This document shows positions 47,768-55,818 of a stretch of 64,000 nt of DNA, piece after piece. How positions within the stretch are numbered: position 1 is the stretch's first letter; each line of letters opens with the position of its first letter. The DNA is from a virus. The DNA lies in the IMG/VR virus record IMGVR_UViG_3300025466_001309, positions 1-64,000 of that record; one strand, written 5' to 3'. Both the position numbers and the translations under genes were made by a program. Below the pieces are notes generated by a model that was not told the DNA's origin, searched no databases, and saw nothing but the letters and a program-made list of their open reading frames with translations.

Positions 47768-48649
47768 CTATACTTTATATCTAATATATTCTGTAATAAG
47801 GTCAGCTACATCTATACCGCAGTATTTTTCAAATCCACTGAATCCTGGATTGCTGTTGGCTTCACAAACACGAAACCCTCGGCTATCAAATAATAGATCA
47901 ATACCACCTATGGTTAGTCCCAGTACACGAGCAGTTTCTCGGGCAATATAATCAATCTCCGGAGTAACTTCAAAACCAGATCCGGTACCACCATTGGTTA
48001 TGTTAGCACGGAAGTCGCCTTCTGGTGCGGTACGCTTCATTGCACCTGCTACCTTACCACCTATGACTAACACACGTAGATCTTCACCAGGTGCATCTCC
48101 AAGATATTCTTGAACTAAAAGAGTCTTTTTATTGCCTAAACTCTCCACAAATTCAACAAGTTTCTTATAATCTTTCTTCTTTTCGCATAGATAAACACCA
48201 GCACCATAACTACCTGTGACTACTTTAACAACGCATGGATAGCCAATATTTTCATTGATTAATTTTTCATTGAATGGAAAGCGTACCATCATAGTGTTGG
48301 GTATAGCAATACCAGACCTGCTGAGTATCTGACTTGTACGCATTTTGTCCTTGACAGTAGATATGCTTTCACTGCCATTGATAACCAACACCCCCGCTTG
48401 TTCAAAATGTCTTAATACTGCTAGCTGGAATGGAAGTATACCTGCACCTAGTCTAACCAATACAAGTTTAGGAAGTTCGATCTCTTCACCCTTATATTTG
48501 ATACCTTTTTTAATATCACGATCAACAATAATATCAAAATCGTCGGGATGGCAGACTCTAACAGAAATATCTTTTTGTGTAAAACTGTCAACAAGCCTGC
48601 TGGTCTCGTAGTCAGTAACAGCCTGTTTGGTTATAATAATTACGCTCAT
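47768..48649 (-). CDS. rimK: RimK-like ATP-grasp ligase
   Basis: 293 residues. ATP-grasp order: VLVRLGAGILPFQLAVL N-domain, KMRTSQILSRSGIAIPNTMMV, CVVKVVTGSYGAGVYLCE (ATP lid, glycine-rich), LVQEYLGDAPGEDLRVLVIGG, and VCEANSNPGFSGFEKYCGID with the Mg-binding Glu/Asn. RimK-type enzymes add Glu or other amino acids to a protein or peptide C-terminus. Possible phage use: modifying a host ribosomal or RNA polymerase protein. Ends in a clear hairpin terminator. Confidence 0.9.
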   Translation of the reverse strand: MSVIIITKQAVTDYETSRLVDSFTQKDISVRVCHPDDFDIIVDRDIKKGIKYKGEEIELPKLVLVRLGAGILPFQLAVLRHFEQAGVLVINGSESISTVKDKMRTSQILSRSGIAIPNTMMVRFPFNEKLINENIGYPCVVKVVTGSYGAGVYLCEKKKDYKKLVEFVESLGNKKTLLVQEYLGDAPGEDLRVLVIGGKVAGAMKRTAPEGDFRANITNGGTGSGFEVTPEIDYIARETARVLGLTIGGIDLLFDSRGFRVCEANSNPGFSGFEKYCGIDVADLITEYIRYKV

Positions 48650-48714
48650 GGTATTCTTTATAGTACGATATATTTATTATATTGTACTATAATAATATTA
48701 CACGATCATTAAAA

Positions 48715-48732
48715 AAGGCCCCGAAGAGCCTT
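48715..48732 (-). terminator. hairpin terminator of the DUF4214-like gene
   Basis: AAGGCTC-TTC-GGGGCCTT followed by six T on the minus strand, immediately after the gene at 48754-49671. Confidence 0.85.
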
Positions 48733-48753
48733 GATATTTGTGTAAAGTTTTTA

Positions 48754-49671
48754 TTAAGCTGGAATAAAGTCAATTCCACTTGTAGACAATACACCAGTTG
48801 TTGCCGGAGCAACGCCAACTAATCCAATTGTTTGTTGGAATGTTGTTAGATGTGCTGCCGCGTTCAACAATGCCGCTTCTGTTGTAGAACCAGTTGCCAA
48901 TGCGGCAACATAAGGTAACGCCTGTACAGGCGTAGGTGCTGTACCCATAACATAAGTATAAACATTATTAACAAATGTAGCGTAGTCTGGATTGGCTGTT
49001 ACAAACACTGGAGCAGTAACAATTGCCTGAGCAATCTGTGCACTGGTTGTTCCAGCATCTTCTAGTTTGATACCTAGACCTTCGTATGTGGTATTAACTG
49101 TTCCGCCAAACCCTGCTTTCAATAAAGCATAAACATCACCAGCATGACCAGTAATATCAAATGCTGTTGATTTGTCTGTATAGGTAATGCGTTGATAATT
49201 GTTTAAACTATAACTTACCACTGTATCTAATACACTGGTAACTTTGAGAATATTATTTGTATAGTCATTGACTACTGTAAAATTTGCAGACTTGTCGCCT
49301 ACACTATATGTATTAACTGCGGCGGCTGTATCTGGAGTAACACTGATTACTGTGCTAATAGTTCCATTGCCAATTGCACCTACACCTGCTGTAGCGAATG
49401 TAGAAATTTTACCACCTGTACCAATACCTGTAACGATAATAACATCGTTGTTGGCAGGGGCGGCTCCACCTAGGCTTGTACCTGGAACTGTAATAGTATC
49501 GCCCAATGCATAGCCTGTGCCAAGATTTGCAGATTCGATAACTGTGGTGTAAACACCGTTAGTTTTAGTTACATCAAATTTTGCACCTGTACCAGCACCA
49601 CCAGTGGAACCAGTTACTGCTGTATATGTTGTATTAATTGGTGTTTGTCCAATTGTTACGATTGTTGTCAT
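48754..49671 (-). CDS. DUF4214-like fibre or secreted protein
   Basis: 305 residues, low charge, rich in Gly, Thr, Ala and Val. The N-terminal 120 residues are repetitive beta-type (TGAGTGAKFDV, LGTGYALGDTITVPGT, GIGTGGKIS), and the C-terminal half has FVNNVYTYVMGTAPTPVQALPYVAALATGSTTEAALLNAA, the DUF4214 hallmark. Own promoter and terminator make it monocistronic, suggesting high expression. Could be a virion decoration or fibre, or secreted. Confidence 0.72.
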   Translation of the reverse strand: MTTIVTIGQTPINTTYTAVTGSTGGAGTGAKFDVTKTNGVYTTVIESANLGTGYALGDTITVPGTSLGGAAPANNDVIIVTGIGTGGKISTFATAGVGAIGNGTISTVISVTPDTAAAVNTYSVGDKSANFTVVNDYTNNILKVTSVLDTVVSYSLNNYQRITYTDKSTAFDITGHAGDVYALLKAGFGGTVNTTYEGLGIKLEDAGTTSAQIAQAIVTAPVFVTANPDYATFVNNVYTYVMGTAPTPVQALPYVAALATGSTTEAALLNAAAHLTTFQQTIGLVGVAPATTGVLSTSGIDFIPA

Positions 49672-49701
49672 GAAATCTCCTTAATTGATTTTGATATAAT
49701 G

Positions 49702-49730
49702 ATTGTATAGTATTTCTACTTACAAGTCAA
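49702..49730 (-). promoter_or_regulatory. sigma70-type promoter of the DUF4214-like gene
   Basis: TTGACT (49725-49730), 17-base spacer and TACAAT (49702-49707) on the minus strand, with AAGGAGATTTC just before the ATG. Confidence 0.78.
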
Positions 49731-49753
49731 CAGAATATTTACTCAAATTTATG

Positions 49754-49930
49754 CTATTCGCTGTAATTCCAAGTAAACCAAGCATATTTTTGTAGAGAAC
49801 GAATAACAGTGTCTTCTGTAGTGCCCAGTTCCTTAGATACTAATTCAACAAACTCAACCCACTCGTCGGCTATATCTTCTTTGCCCTGTTGCCACTGTTG
49901 ATACATTTCATAAAGCAATCTTTCATTCAT
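49754..49930 (-). CDS. small protein, 58 aa
   Basis: MNERLLYEMYQQWQQGKED... with a helix rich in Glu, Trp and Gln, ending NYSE. Shares MNER with the array family but lacks its other motifs. The start overlaps the stop of the upstream TTG-started gene by ATGA (49927-49930). Confidence 0.6.
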   Translation of the reverse strand: MNERLLYEMYQQWQQGKEDIADEWVEFVELVSKELGTTEDTVIRSLQKYAWFTWNYSE

Positions 49931-50067
49931 GATTTTTTATCTGGTTGTTTAGGGGGTCTTACTGCTTCTTTGGTTTCTTTAAGCAGTCTTTCAGTAGTGG
50001 GGCTTGAGCGATGCACCGGAATGGGCGGAGGATTTTTAACTGTGGGTTTATGTTTGAACCAACTCAA
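49927..50067 (-). CDS. small basic protein, 46 aa, TTG start
   Basis: Start TTG at 50067 with AGGAG upstream (no ATG available). LSWFKHKPTVKNPPPIPVHR... is a short WFK-type start then Pro/Lys-rich tail, the composition of small T4-like phage proteins. Overlaps the next gene by ATGA. Confidence 0.55.
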   Translation of the reverse strand: MSWFKHKPTVKNPPPIPVHRSSPTTERLLKETKEAVRPPKQPDKKS

Positions 50068-50119
50068 ATATTTTCTCCTTGCTGTATTTAACAAGGAAAT
50101 AAAATTTCTAGTTGATTTC

Positions 50120-51457
50120 CTAACGAATAAAGAAAGTTAAACTGCCAGCAGTACTTTGCCTAAAATCAAGAGCAGAAGTTGGAAGTATTTTTTTATCTTG
50201 AACTAACTTTCCGAACGCTTTTGATGATTTACTCGGTTGGTATTCATAAGAAAGAGTTGCAATGTTTAACATTAGCAATCCGTCATGATTTTCGAGAGAC
50301 TGATAATAATCAAAATTTAATTTAGATGTTGCCAGAGATAACTTAAAGTAATCTACAGTACCATCTGGATTAATTGATGACATAATTTCTGGTTCGTATT
50401 TCTTTGTTATTTTGGGATTTGCATAATATATTTTATTAATAATTTCTACAAACAATTTTTGAACATAGGATTGACCCATTTTAGCAAAATAGTCGTTAAT
50501 TCCACCTTCTGTTTTAGTTCCATTAAGACGTCTCCATCCTAGCTGAGCTATCCCACCATTTTTAACTTCATTGGAATTATTAAAGATAGGAAAATTATAT
50601 TTTTTTGCAACTTTATTCAGTGCAGTAATTAAAATTTCTACTGCTTCTTTTTGTGCTCCAAACCCCTTGGTTCCTTTTAGCATAAAGTCGATCTTGGCCC
50701 CGCCAGCTTTAACTTCTATATGTGTATCGCCAACTGAAATATCTGATTTTTCTTTGTGTGCATTGATACCACAAAAAGCTAATCCCACTTCTCCCTTACC
50801 CCATTTAGCATTACCTACTTTAACTTCGTCGATCATTAAAAATTGTTTGACAAGATTTTCATATGCGGAGTTTGTCAACGGAATAGTACCCGATGATCCT
50901 TTCTCAGAAATCATTGATGAAGTTTGAATCACTCCGCCATTGAGACAATCTTTTAAGAATGCTATTACATTATCAAAAGAATCTTCTTTGTTTCTAATAA
51001 TACTTTCAATCTTTGAAACAATAACAGGTAAGGATTCTTTTTGTGCTGTTAAGAATTTCTTTTCGACTATTTGATTTGTTAGTGTATAAACAAGTCTTTC
51101 GCCTTCTTCTCTTTCCTGGCCGGCTTTTTCGTAACTAGATTTTTCTGCATTAATAACATCATTTTTTAATTTTGAAATCTGTGCCTGTATTTCTTTAATT
51201 ACTGCAGGTTGCCCTTTTAATTGCCCTATTAAATTTTCTAATTCTCTAATAGTTGTTTCAGTAGCAAGATCTTCTTGTACAGATCGGTCATTTTGAGAAA
51301 GTCCTAATGCTTTTTTTGCAAATGCTAAAATTAAAGCAAGTCCAGTTTTAACCTGCAATGCAATAGTGGGGTCGTTGTCGGCCGCTTGGGAAATAACATC
51401 TAGATCGGATTCAATCTGACGATCTGTAGATTCAGGTAGAAATTCTTTTGCTCTCAT
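50120..51457 (-). CDS. putative PD-(D/E)XK nuclease-like protein, 445 aa
   Basis: Long helical N-terminus (about 10-210, with a coiled coil near 75-125) followed by a candidate nuclease core: GEVGLAF (E223), SDIS (D239), THIEVKAGG (E248, K250). E..D..ExK spacing fits the PD-(D/E)XK fold, but the protein is not recognised. The start (MRAKEFL) resembles marine phage proteins. It directly follows the bilin reductase gene and could be a DNA packaging, repair or defence nuclease. Confidence 0.6.
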   Translation of the reverse strand: MRAKEFLPESTDRQIESDLDVISQAADNDPTIALQVKTGLALILAFAKKALGLSQNDRSVQEDLATETTIRELENLIGQLKGQPAVIKEIQAQISKLKNDVINAEKSSYEKAGQEREEGERLVYTLTNQIVEKKFLTAQKESLPVIVSKIESIIRNKEDSFDNVIAFLKDCLNGGVIQTSSMISEKGSSGTIPLTNSAYENLVKQFLMIDEVKVGNAKWGKGEVGLAFCGINAHKEKSDISVGDTHIEVKAGGAKIDFMLKGTKGFGAQKEAVEILITALNKVAKKYNFPIFNNSNEVKNGGIAQLGWRRLNGTKTEGGINDYFAKMGQSYVQKLFVEIINKIYYANPKITKKYEPEIMSSINPDGTVDYFKLSLATSKLNFDYYQSLENHDGLLMLNIATLSYEYQPSKSSKAFGKLVQDKKILPTSALDFRQSTAGSLTFFIR

Positions 51458-51466
51458 AATGAGTAT

Positions 51467-52135
51467 TTAGCGAGATTCTGGATATTGAATTTCATCAATA
51501 AATCTGCGAATAACAGGTTCTTCTACACCCATACTAACCATACTACGCACTACGTGAGGATTTTGCTTTTGATAGTGGCAATAGCGATTTTGTGCCATGT
51601 GATAATCAGCCCCGCTTTCCTGTGTATTTCCTACGTTTGATAGGTAATACTTTAGACTTTTAATTGTAAGAGCATATAAATCATCTAGCTCATCACCTTC
51701 TTGTACATTACCTGCGGCAACCATATTTTTGCTGAATATATGTCGAGCCCACTCCGGTAGCTCCCTAGGCTTACTCCAACCGTATTTTACTGCTTCGTCA
51801 GCAAACCAATCCATCATAGGATGGTCAGGATCTCCGGCATTACTAAAATCATGGAAAGCACCTGTGATTTTATTGGGACCGCATACTGCATCAAATCCCC
51901 AAATAGGGCTAGGATCGTTGTAGTGCGGGAATATAGTAGCGTGTAGAATGTAGAGTTTATGTGATTCTCTGCGATCTATCGTGTGAATATGTGCCCTACG
52001 AACCCTAGGACCTGAATAAACCACTGAATGCCAATCGTATACAATATCAGGAGTAGTAAGCAAAGAGCCAGATAATTTAACCAGTCCCTCAATTTCTCCA
52101 GCCAGCGTTTGAACTTTATTCCAGACATTAGACAT
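51467..52135 (-). CDS. pcyX: ferredoxin-dependent bilin reductase (PcyX/PebS type)
   Basis: 222 residues, the size of phage bilin reductases. IWGFDAVCGPNKITGAFHDFS (about 79-98; D82 within the catalytic region), and the C-terminal YHMAQNRYCHYQKQNPHVVRSMVSMG that matches the QN..Y..YQ..N end of the family. These enzymes reduce biliverdin to phycoerythrobilin or relatives with electrons from ferredoxin. The heme oxygenase gene overlaps it by eight bases. The PcyX assignment rests on memory of viral metagenome members and on the pairing. Confidence 0.85.
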   Translation of the reverse strand: MSNVWNKVQTLAGEIEGLVKLSGSLLTTPDIVYDWHSVVYSGPRVRRAHIHTIDRRESHKLYILHATIFPHYNDPSPIWGFDAVCGPNKITGAFHDFSNAGDPDHPMMDWFADEAVKYGWSKPRELPEWARHIFSKNMVAAGNVQEGDELDDLYALTIKSLKYYLSNVGNTQESGADYHMAQNRYCHYQKQNPHVVRSMVSMGVEEPVIRRFIDEIQYPESR

Positions 52136-52649
52136 CGTAACTACTCATGATTTTTATTGCCCAGTCAAATGCTATATTAGCTTCTGGTCCTAAATCATCG
52201 GTTAGTTTACTGCGTAAATTGGTCATTAATAATTTAGGATCTTCAAACTCTAAACTAGCATGTGGTGCATCGACGATTTGTTTAATTGACTGTCCACCAA
52301 ACATATCTCCCATATGCCAAGTATACAAATGTGCTAGAACATCTTTACTTTCTAGTCCTAGGATGTATTTGTAGTATCCTATAGTAGGAGATTTAAACGA
52401 ATTATGAACTTCGCCTCCGGTCATTTCACGATAATCTTTCATCAATAGATGTGTACGTTCGATTCCAGGTAAATCGTCAAGATAGCCAGCAACTTTACAC
52501 TGTGCTTCGATAACATTATAGAACAGGGCTTTTTGATAAGTCCAATCTATCCATATTTCTTTTGGTAATCTACGATCAAACACAGCCTTCATGAAAGGTG
52601 TTGATTCTGCTAACTTGTGTTTTTCTGCTGTGAGTTCTTTAAGGCTCAT
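52128..52649 (-). CDS. ho1: heme oxygenase
   Basis: 173 residues. LTAEKHKLAES supplies the proximal His (H11), and HLYTWHMGDMFGGQSIKQIV (about 107-126) is the distal helix with the GD..GGQ motif. It opens heme to biliverdin IX-alpha using reductant and oxygen, releasing Fe and CO. At 173 residues it is shorter than the cyanobacterial enzyme (about 230). Coupled to clpS (ATGA) and to the bilin reductase, so heme becomes a bilin. Confidence 0.92.
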   Translation of the reverse strand: MSLKELTAEKHKLAESTPFMKAVFDRRLPKEIWIDWTYQKALFYNVIEAQCKVAGYLDDLPGIERTHLLMKDYREMTGGEVHNSFKSPTIGYYKYILGLESKDVLAHLYTWHMGDMFGGQSIKQIVDAPHASLEFEDPKLLMTNLRSKLTDDLGPEANIAFDWAIKIMSSYDV

Positions 52650-52954
52650 TCAGCCTCCGCTTTGAGTATTAATGGGTATCCATGACTGCGAGCCATATCT
52701 GATGCTTCTATAACTTTCTGCTCAGCAATTTCATGACTATAAACACCTACTACAGCACTACCTGCATTATGAATTTCTAATGTTAATTTTAATGCGTTAT
52801 CTTGTGAATAGTTAAACACAGTGATCAGCATAGCAATAACAAATTCCACGCTGGTATGATCGTCATTGAACACGATAACTTTATACTTACTAGGCTCTTT
52901 GGGTATAGAGTTTGTAGTTTTTTTCTTTTCAATTACATCAGTTTGGATAGTCAT
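52646..52954 (-). CDS. clpS: ClpS N-degron adaptor
   Basis: 102 residues. Core YKVIVFNDDHTSVEFVIAMLITVF (N30, D31 of the N-degron pocket), LTLEIHNAGSAVVGVYSHEIAEQKV (H62, pocket residue) and the final EHPL-like GYPLIL. ClpS hands substrates with destabilising N-termini to ClpAP/ClpC. The phage also encodes ClpP and ClpX, but no ClpA in this window, so it probably redirects the host ClpA or ClpC. The N-terminal 22 residues are flexible. Confidence 0.93.
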   Translation of the reverse strand: MTIQTDVIEKKKTTNSIPKEPSKYKVIVFNDDHTSVEFVIAMLITVFNYSQDNALKLTLEIHNAGSAVVGVYSHEIAEQKVIEASDMARSHGYPLILKAEAE

Positions 52955-52972
52955 AATATGTATATTTAATGC

Positions 52973-52988
52973 GGGGGCCGAAGCCCCC
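52973..52988 (-). terminator. GC-rich hairpin between hsp20 and clpS
   Basis: GGGGGC-CGAA-GCCCCC, a six-base pure G-C stem, nine bases after the Hsp20 stop. No T-run follows it on the minus strand, so it may attenuate, protect the mRNA end or mark a processing site rather than terminate fully. Confidence 0.5.
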
Positions 52989-52996
52989 TAAAGTTT

Positions 52997-53431
52997 TTAC
53001 TCGCCTTTGAGTTTTAGAACACGTGGTTTCAATGCTTCTGGAACCACACGTTTTAGTTCAATGGTTAGTACACCATTTTTGACTCGTCCTTCACCTACTT
53101 CCATGTGTTCGGCCAGTGTCCAACTGCGTGTAAAATCACGAGTTGCTAGGCTACGATGTAAGTAAGTGGGTTCTTCAAGTTCAACTTCTTTACGTTGACC
53201 CCTGACGATCAATTGATTTTGATCAATCTCAACAGTGATCTCGCTCTTTTCAAATCCTGTAACAGCGACTTCGATCTCGTAAGAGTCTTCATCATGTTTT
53301 AGGATATTGTAAGGGGGATAAGTGTTGTTGATTTGATTTGCAAAACGATTTTCAAAATCGTTAAACAATGTGTCAAATCCAAGAAGGGCTCTGTTAAGAG
53401 AGTTGGTGTCAAAACGAACTAATTGATTCAT
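52997..53431 (-). CDS. Hsp20/IbpA-like small heat-shock protein
   Basis: 144 residues from the ATG at 53431, which has AAGGAGAAACC upstream (the longer frame is rejected). The alpha-crystallin domain runs from YNILKHDEDSYEIEVAVTGFEKSEI to TIELKRVVPEAL, with the GVLTIEL strand and the C-terminal IxI-like KPRVLKL. It should hold unfolded proteins and is frequent in T4-like phages. Adjacent to clpS. Confidence 0.93.
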   Translation of the reverse strand: MNQLVRFDTNSLNRALLGFDTLFNDFENRFANQINNTYPPYNILKHDEDSYEIEVAVTGFEKSEITVEIDQNQLIVRGQRKEVELEEPTYLHRSLATRDFTRSWTLAEHMEVGEGRVKNGVLTIELKRVVPEALKPRVLKLKGE

Positions 53432-53511
53432 AGGTTTCTCCTTTATTAAGTAAGAATCATTGTTGGGCACTATACCCAGTATACGTAGAAGCCATTAGGT
53501 CAACTACGCAT

Positions 53512-53802
53512 TTATTTATTATATTTGGATTCAAAATCATTGTCAACATGATCTGCTGTAGAAGTTTTGCCATTTAATGCTTGTTGATAACGTTCTCTAT
53601 GCTCTTTGATATCAAATTCTACCGGTGCTTGTAATAGTTTGAATACAGGATGTAGAAGTTTTTGTGTAATTCTACGACTCATATCTTCCATGACTTTGAC
53701 TTCATCTTCACCCTCGGCAATTCTCTGCAGGGCAATACCGCGTTCATACATATCAACACGGTGGCTCCATGATTCAAAATTCTCACCCTCTCTAAGTTTC
53801 AT
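53512..53802 (-). CDS. conserved phage protein (MKLREGENFESW type), 96 aa
   Basis: The start MKLREGENFESW, the IALQRIAEGEDEVKVMEDMSRRITQKLLHPVF segment and the C-terminal ADHVDN are familiar from T4-like marine phages. RRITQKLLHP faintly resembles the end of the glutamyl-tRNA reductase dimerisation domain (R..T.KLLH.P), which may be chance. Function unknown. Confidence 0.65.
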   Translation of the reverse strand: MKLREGENFESWSHRVDMYERGIALQRIAEGEDEVKVMEDMSRRITQKLLHPVFKLLQAPVEFDIKEHRERYQQALNGKTSTADHVDNDFESKYNK

Positions 53803-54614
53803 AATGGGCCGGTTATATAATCTACGGTACTGTTAATATGTGGTTTCGGATAAGTTGGTTCTACCTCTACTCGTAGCAATGTGTTTACTAGTCGGCTACG
53901 GTCTCGAACATTTCGTTGTCCTAGTACAACAACTCCAAACAATTCAGATTTCTTTTCTACCAGCATTAGCACACATCGTCCTGCAGGGTTAGTAAACCCA
54001 GTTTTACTAATTAGAATATTGTCATAGACAAATATTTCTGGATTAGTATTGCGTACATTGATGGTCAATGTTTTCTTGCCGTTTGGCACTTGCAAAATAG
54101 CATTACGCTCATTGGCAATACTACGGATTACAGGGTTGTCTTTGATTTGATGTAAGAATTCTAATAAGTCTCGTGCTGTACTGACATCACCTTGTAATAA
54201 TCCTGTGCTGTCTACAAGGTGAGTATCAAACAATGCGTGATTGGCAAGATATGAATTGGCATCGGCCACAAACCTATCAAATCCACCAGGATGATGGTTA
54301 GCCAATGTTTCAGCGGCACGATTATCTGAACTGATGATCATTATCCTTAGTAAATCAAATCGTGACATATATACACCACGGGGTACATGTCCGTGGCTGC
54401 GACCGTCGACTTTGATTTTCTCATCAAGGCTAGCACCACTGTTTAGTACTGTGATAGCGGTAAACAATTTTGTAATGCTGGCAATAGGGCGTTGTTCCAT
54501 CCTATTATTGTCAACAATATATCCAGCCTGTGAATAGTCGTAGAGAGCATAAGCATCTGCAGATGCGTAGATAGGCGAGATTAGTAATAGTAGTGATAAA
54601 ATTATTTTGTTCAT
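53799..54614 (-). CDS. pbpG: PBP7-like D-Ala-D-Ala endopeptidase
   Basis: 271 residues with a signal peptide (about 1-19, cleavage after ASA). Serine beta-lactam-sensitive motifs: S46-x-x-K49 (SITK), S96-D-N98 and K204-T-G206. The MSRFDLLRIMIISSDNRAAETLA block resembles E. coli PBP7 (PbpG), which cuts DD-crosslinks of peptidoglycan. It would be exported to the periplasm and could weaken the wall for lysis or for virion release. Normal length for the family minus C-terminal domain. Confidence 0.9.
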   Translation of the reverse strand: MNKIILSLLLLISPIYASADAYALYDYSQAGYIVDNNRMEQRPIASITKLFTAITVLNSGASLDEKIKVDGRSHGHVPRGVYMSRFDLLRIMIISSDNRAAETLANHHPGGFDRFVADANSYLANHALFDTHLVDSTGLLQGDVSTARDLLEFLHQIKDNPVIRSIANERNAILQVPNGKKTLTINVRNTNPEIFVYDNILISKTGFTNPAGRCVLMLVEKKSELFGVVVLGQRNVRDRSRLVNTLLRVEVEPTYPKPHINSTVDYITGPL

Positions 54615-54623
54615 ATACTTTAT

Positions 54624-54734
54624 TTACAGGTTTACCAATCTGTATTTAGAGTAGGGATAATGCTCCTGTAGCCACTCTAGCAAGCCCGGTTCATAAGGTA
54701 ATTGAATGCTATTGGTTGATTCCGTTATGTACAT
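54624..54734 (-). CDS. small protein, 36 aa
   Basis: MYITESTNSIQLPYEPGLLEWL... ending YRLVNL. It starts one base after the preceding stop. Composition is Pro/Tyr-rich. Only gene spacing supports it. Confidence 0.4.
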   Translation of the reverse strand: MYITESTNSIQLPYEPGLLEWLQEHYPYSKYRLVNL

Positions 54735-54735
54735 A

Positions 54736-54960
54736 TTATGAGGCCCACCGTAGTAAAAACATTATATAATCTTGTTCTTCTTTGAACTCAAACACACCTT
54801 CTCCCATAAAACGCCAACCATCTATGGCACGATCACCTAGATTTTTTCTGCACCAATCTATACAAGGTCGCCATCCTTGGTAACGATGTCCGTTGACAGG
54901 GTCAGAGTCAACTATAGGGGCCATTACACTGGCCACATGCCACCCTGATAGATTATTCAT
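54736..54960 (-). CDS. FLLRW-type small phage protein (1), 74 aa
   Basis: From the ATG at 54960. Trp/Arg-rich, ending DYIMFLLRWAS, the C-terminal motif that recurs in at least four small proteins in 54.7-57.7 kb and in 12944-13252. Unknown function. Confidence 0.6.
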   Translation of the reverse strand: MNNLSGWHVASVMAPIVDSDPVNGHRYQGWRPCIDWCRKNLGDRAIDGWRFMGEGVFEFKEEQDYIMFLLRWAS

Positions 54961-55139
54961 CATGATCCCCACCTTAACAAAAAGTAAGTATGATCTTTGG
55001 ACTCACGGAAATATAGTTTTTTACCAATAGAAAACCATCTACCACCAGCAGGACCATAATATTCTACCATCTCAACTAACATTGAAGTTGAAATACGGTT
55101 TAGTTCTACACCATGATATACATAATCAATTTCTGTCAC
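54960..55139 (-). CDS. FLLRWG-type small phage protein (2), 59 aa
   Basis: GTG start at 55139 (GGAG 10 bases upstream). VTEIDYVYHGVELNRI ... TYFLLRWGS. It overlaps the upstream gene by 14 bases and the next by one. Same motif end as the neighbours; a family of coupled small proteins. Confidence 0.6.
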   Translation of the reverse strand: MTEIDYVYHGVELNRISTSMLVEMVEYYGPAGGRWFSIGKKLYFRESKDHTYFLLRWGS

Positions 55140-55461
55140 TTTGCAGGTACTCCGAATATTTCAACAAAAACATTGTGCGTTTGGGTTCGTCATAAAAGTC
55201 AAGGCAAATAACATACTCGTTAATATTCTCTCTATAGAACTTGCGATCCTTTTCTGTTTCATACCAAATGTTATCGCTATGATCATAATCATCTAACTCT
55301 TGGGCTGTTCTAGGTCTATAACCCAAATGCTCGCGTACAGTGAATCCTAAAACTTCTTTCATCTTCCATCGAACCATTGTAACACTTTTCGGATGATCTT
55401 GATCCAGCTTTTTTCTGAGTTTATCCCAGTTTTTCGAAAATAACTTAACAGGCTTGCTCAT
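55126..55461 (-). CDS. FLLKY-type small phage protein (3), 111 aa
   Basis: Longer family member: basic N-terminal segment (LFSKNWDKLRKKLDQDHPKS), middle NENINEYVICLDFYD and C-terminal MFLLKYSEYLQ. It overlaps its neighbours by 14 and 17 bases. Function unknown. Confidence 0.6.
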   Translation of the reverse strand: MSKPVKLFSKNWDKLRKKLDQDHPKSVTMVRWKMKEVLGFTVREHLGYRPRTAQELDDYDHSDNIWYETEKDRKFYRENINEYVICLDFYDEPKRTMFLLKYSEYLQSDRN

Positions 55462-55669
55462 CTTGTACTATCCGTCCATTGTGCTCTAAACTAAACAATA
55501 TTGCATCCTTTTCACTGTTAAAGATAAACTCCATGTAATTTACATTGACATGTGTGTTAAATCTATCTCCAGGCAAACCAAACATTTCAATAGCACGAGC
55601 ACATACTTCATTCCAATATGGTTCGTTGGCAGTTTCACGCACCCAATTTATTCTAACTGTGGTTGTCAT
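55445..55669 (-). CDS. LFSLE-type small phage protein (4), 74 aa
   Basis: From the ATG at 55669 (MTTTVRINWVRETAN), ending EKDAILFSLEHNGR; a more divergent member of the same family. Overlaps by 17 bases the gene that follows upstream. Confidence 0.55.
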   Translation of the reverse strand: MTTTVRINWVRETANEPYWNEVCARAIEMFGLPGDRFNTHVNVNYMEFIFNSEKDAILFSLEHNGRIVQDEQAC

Positions 55670-55817
55670 TTGTTTTCTCATCAACTGTTGCCATAACAAT
55701 TTCAGCTCTTTCAAATGCTTGCTTTTTGTTTCCTACGTTTAATGGATATTCTTTACCCTTATAGGTCAGCACATATGTCATTAATTTCATATCAAATTCT
55801 AATCTATAATTGTTCAT
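55653..55817 (-). CDS. small protein, 54 aa
   Basis: From the ATG at 55817, preceded by AAGGATAC. MNNYRLEFDMKLMTYVLTYKGKEYPL then KKQAFERAEIVM, i.e. a beta-hairpin plus helix. Function unknown. Confidence 0.55.
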   Translation of the reverse strand: MNNYRLEFDMKLMTYVLTYKGKEYPLNVGNKKQAFERAEIVMATVDEKTNDNHS

Positions 55818-55818
55818 T

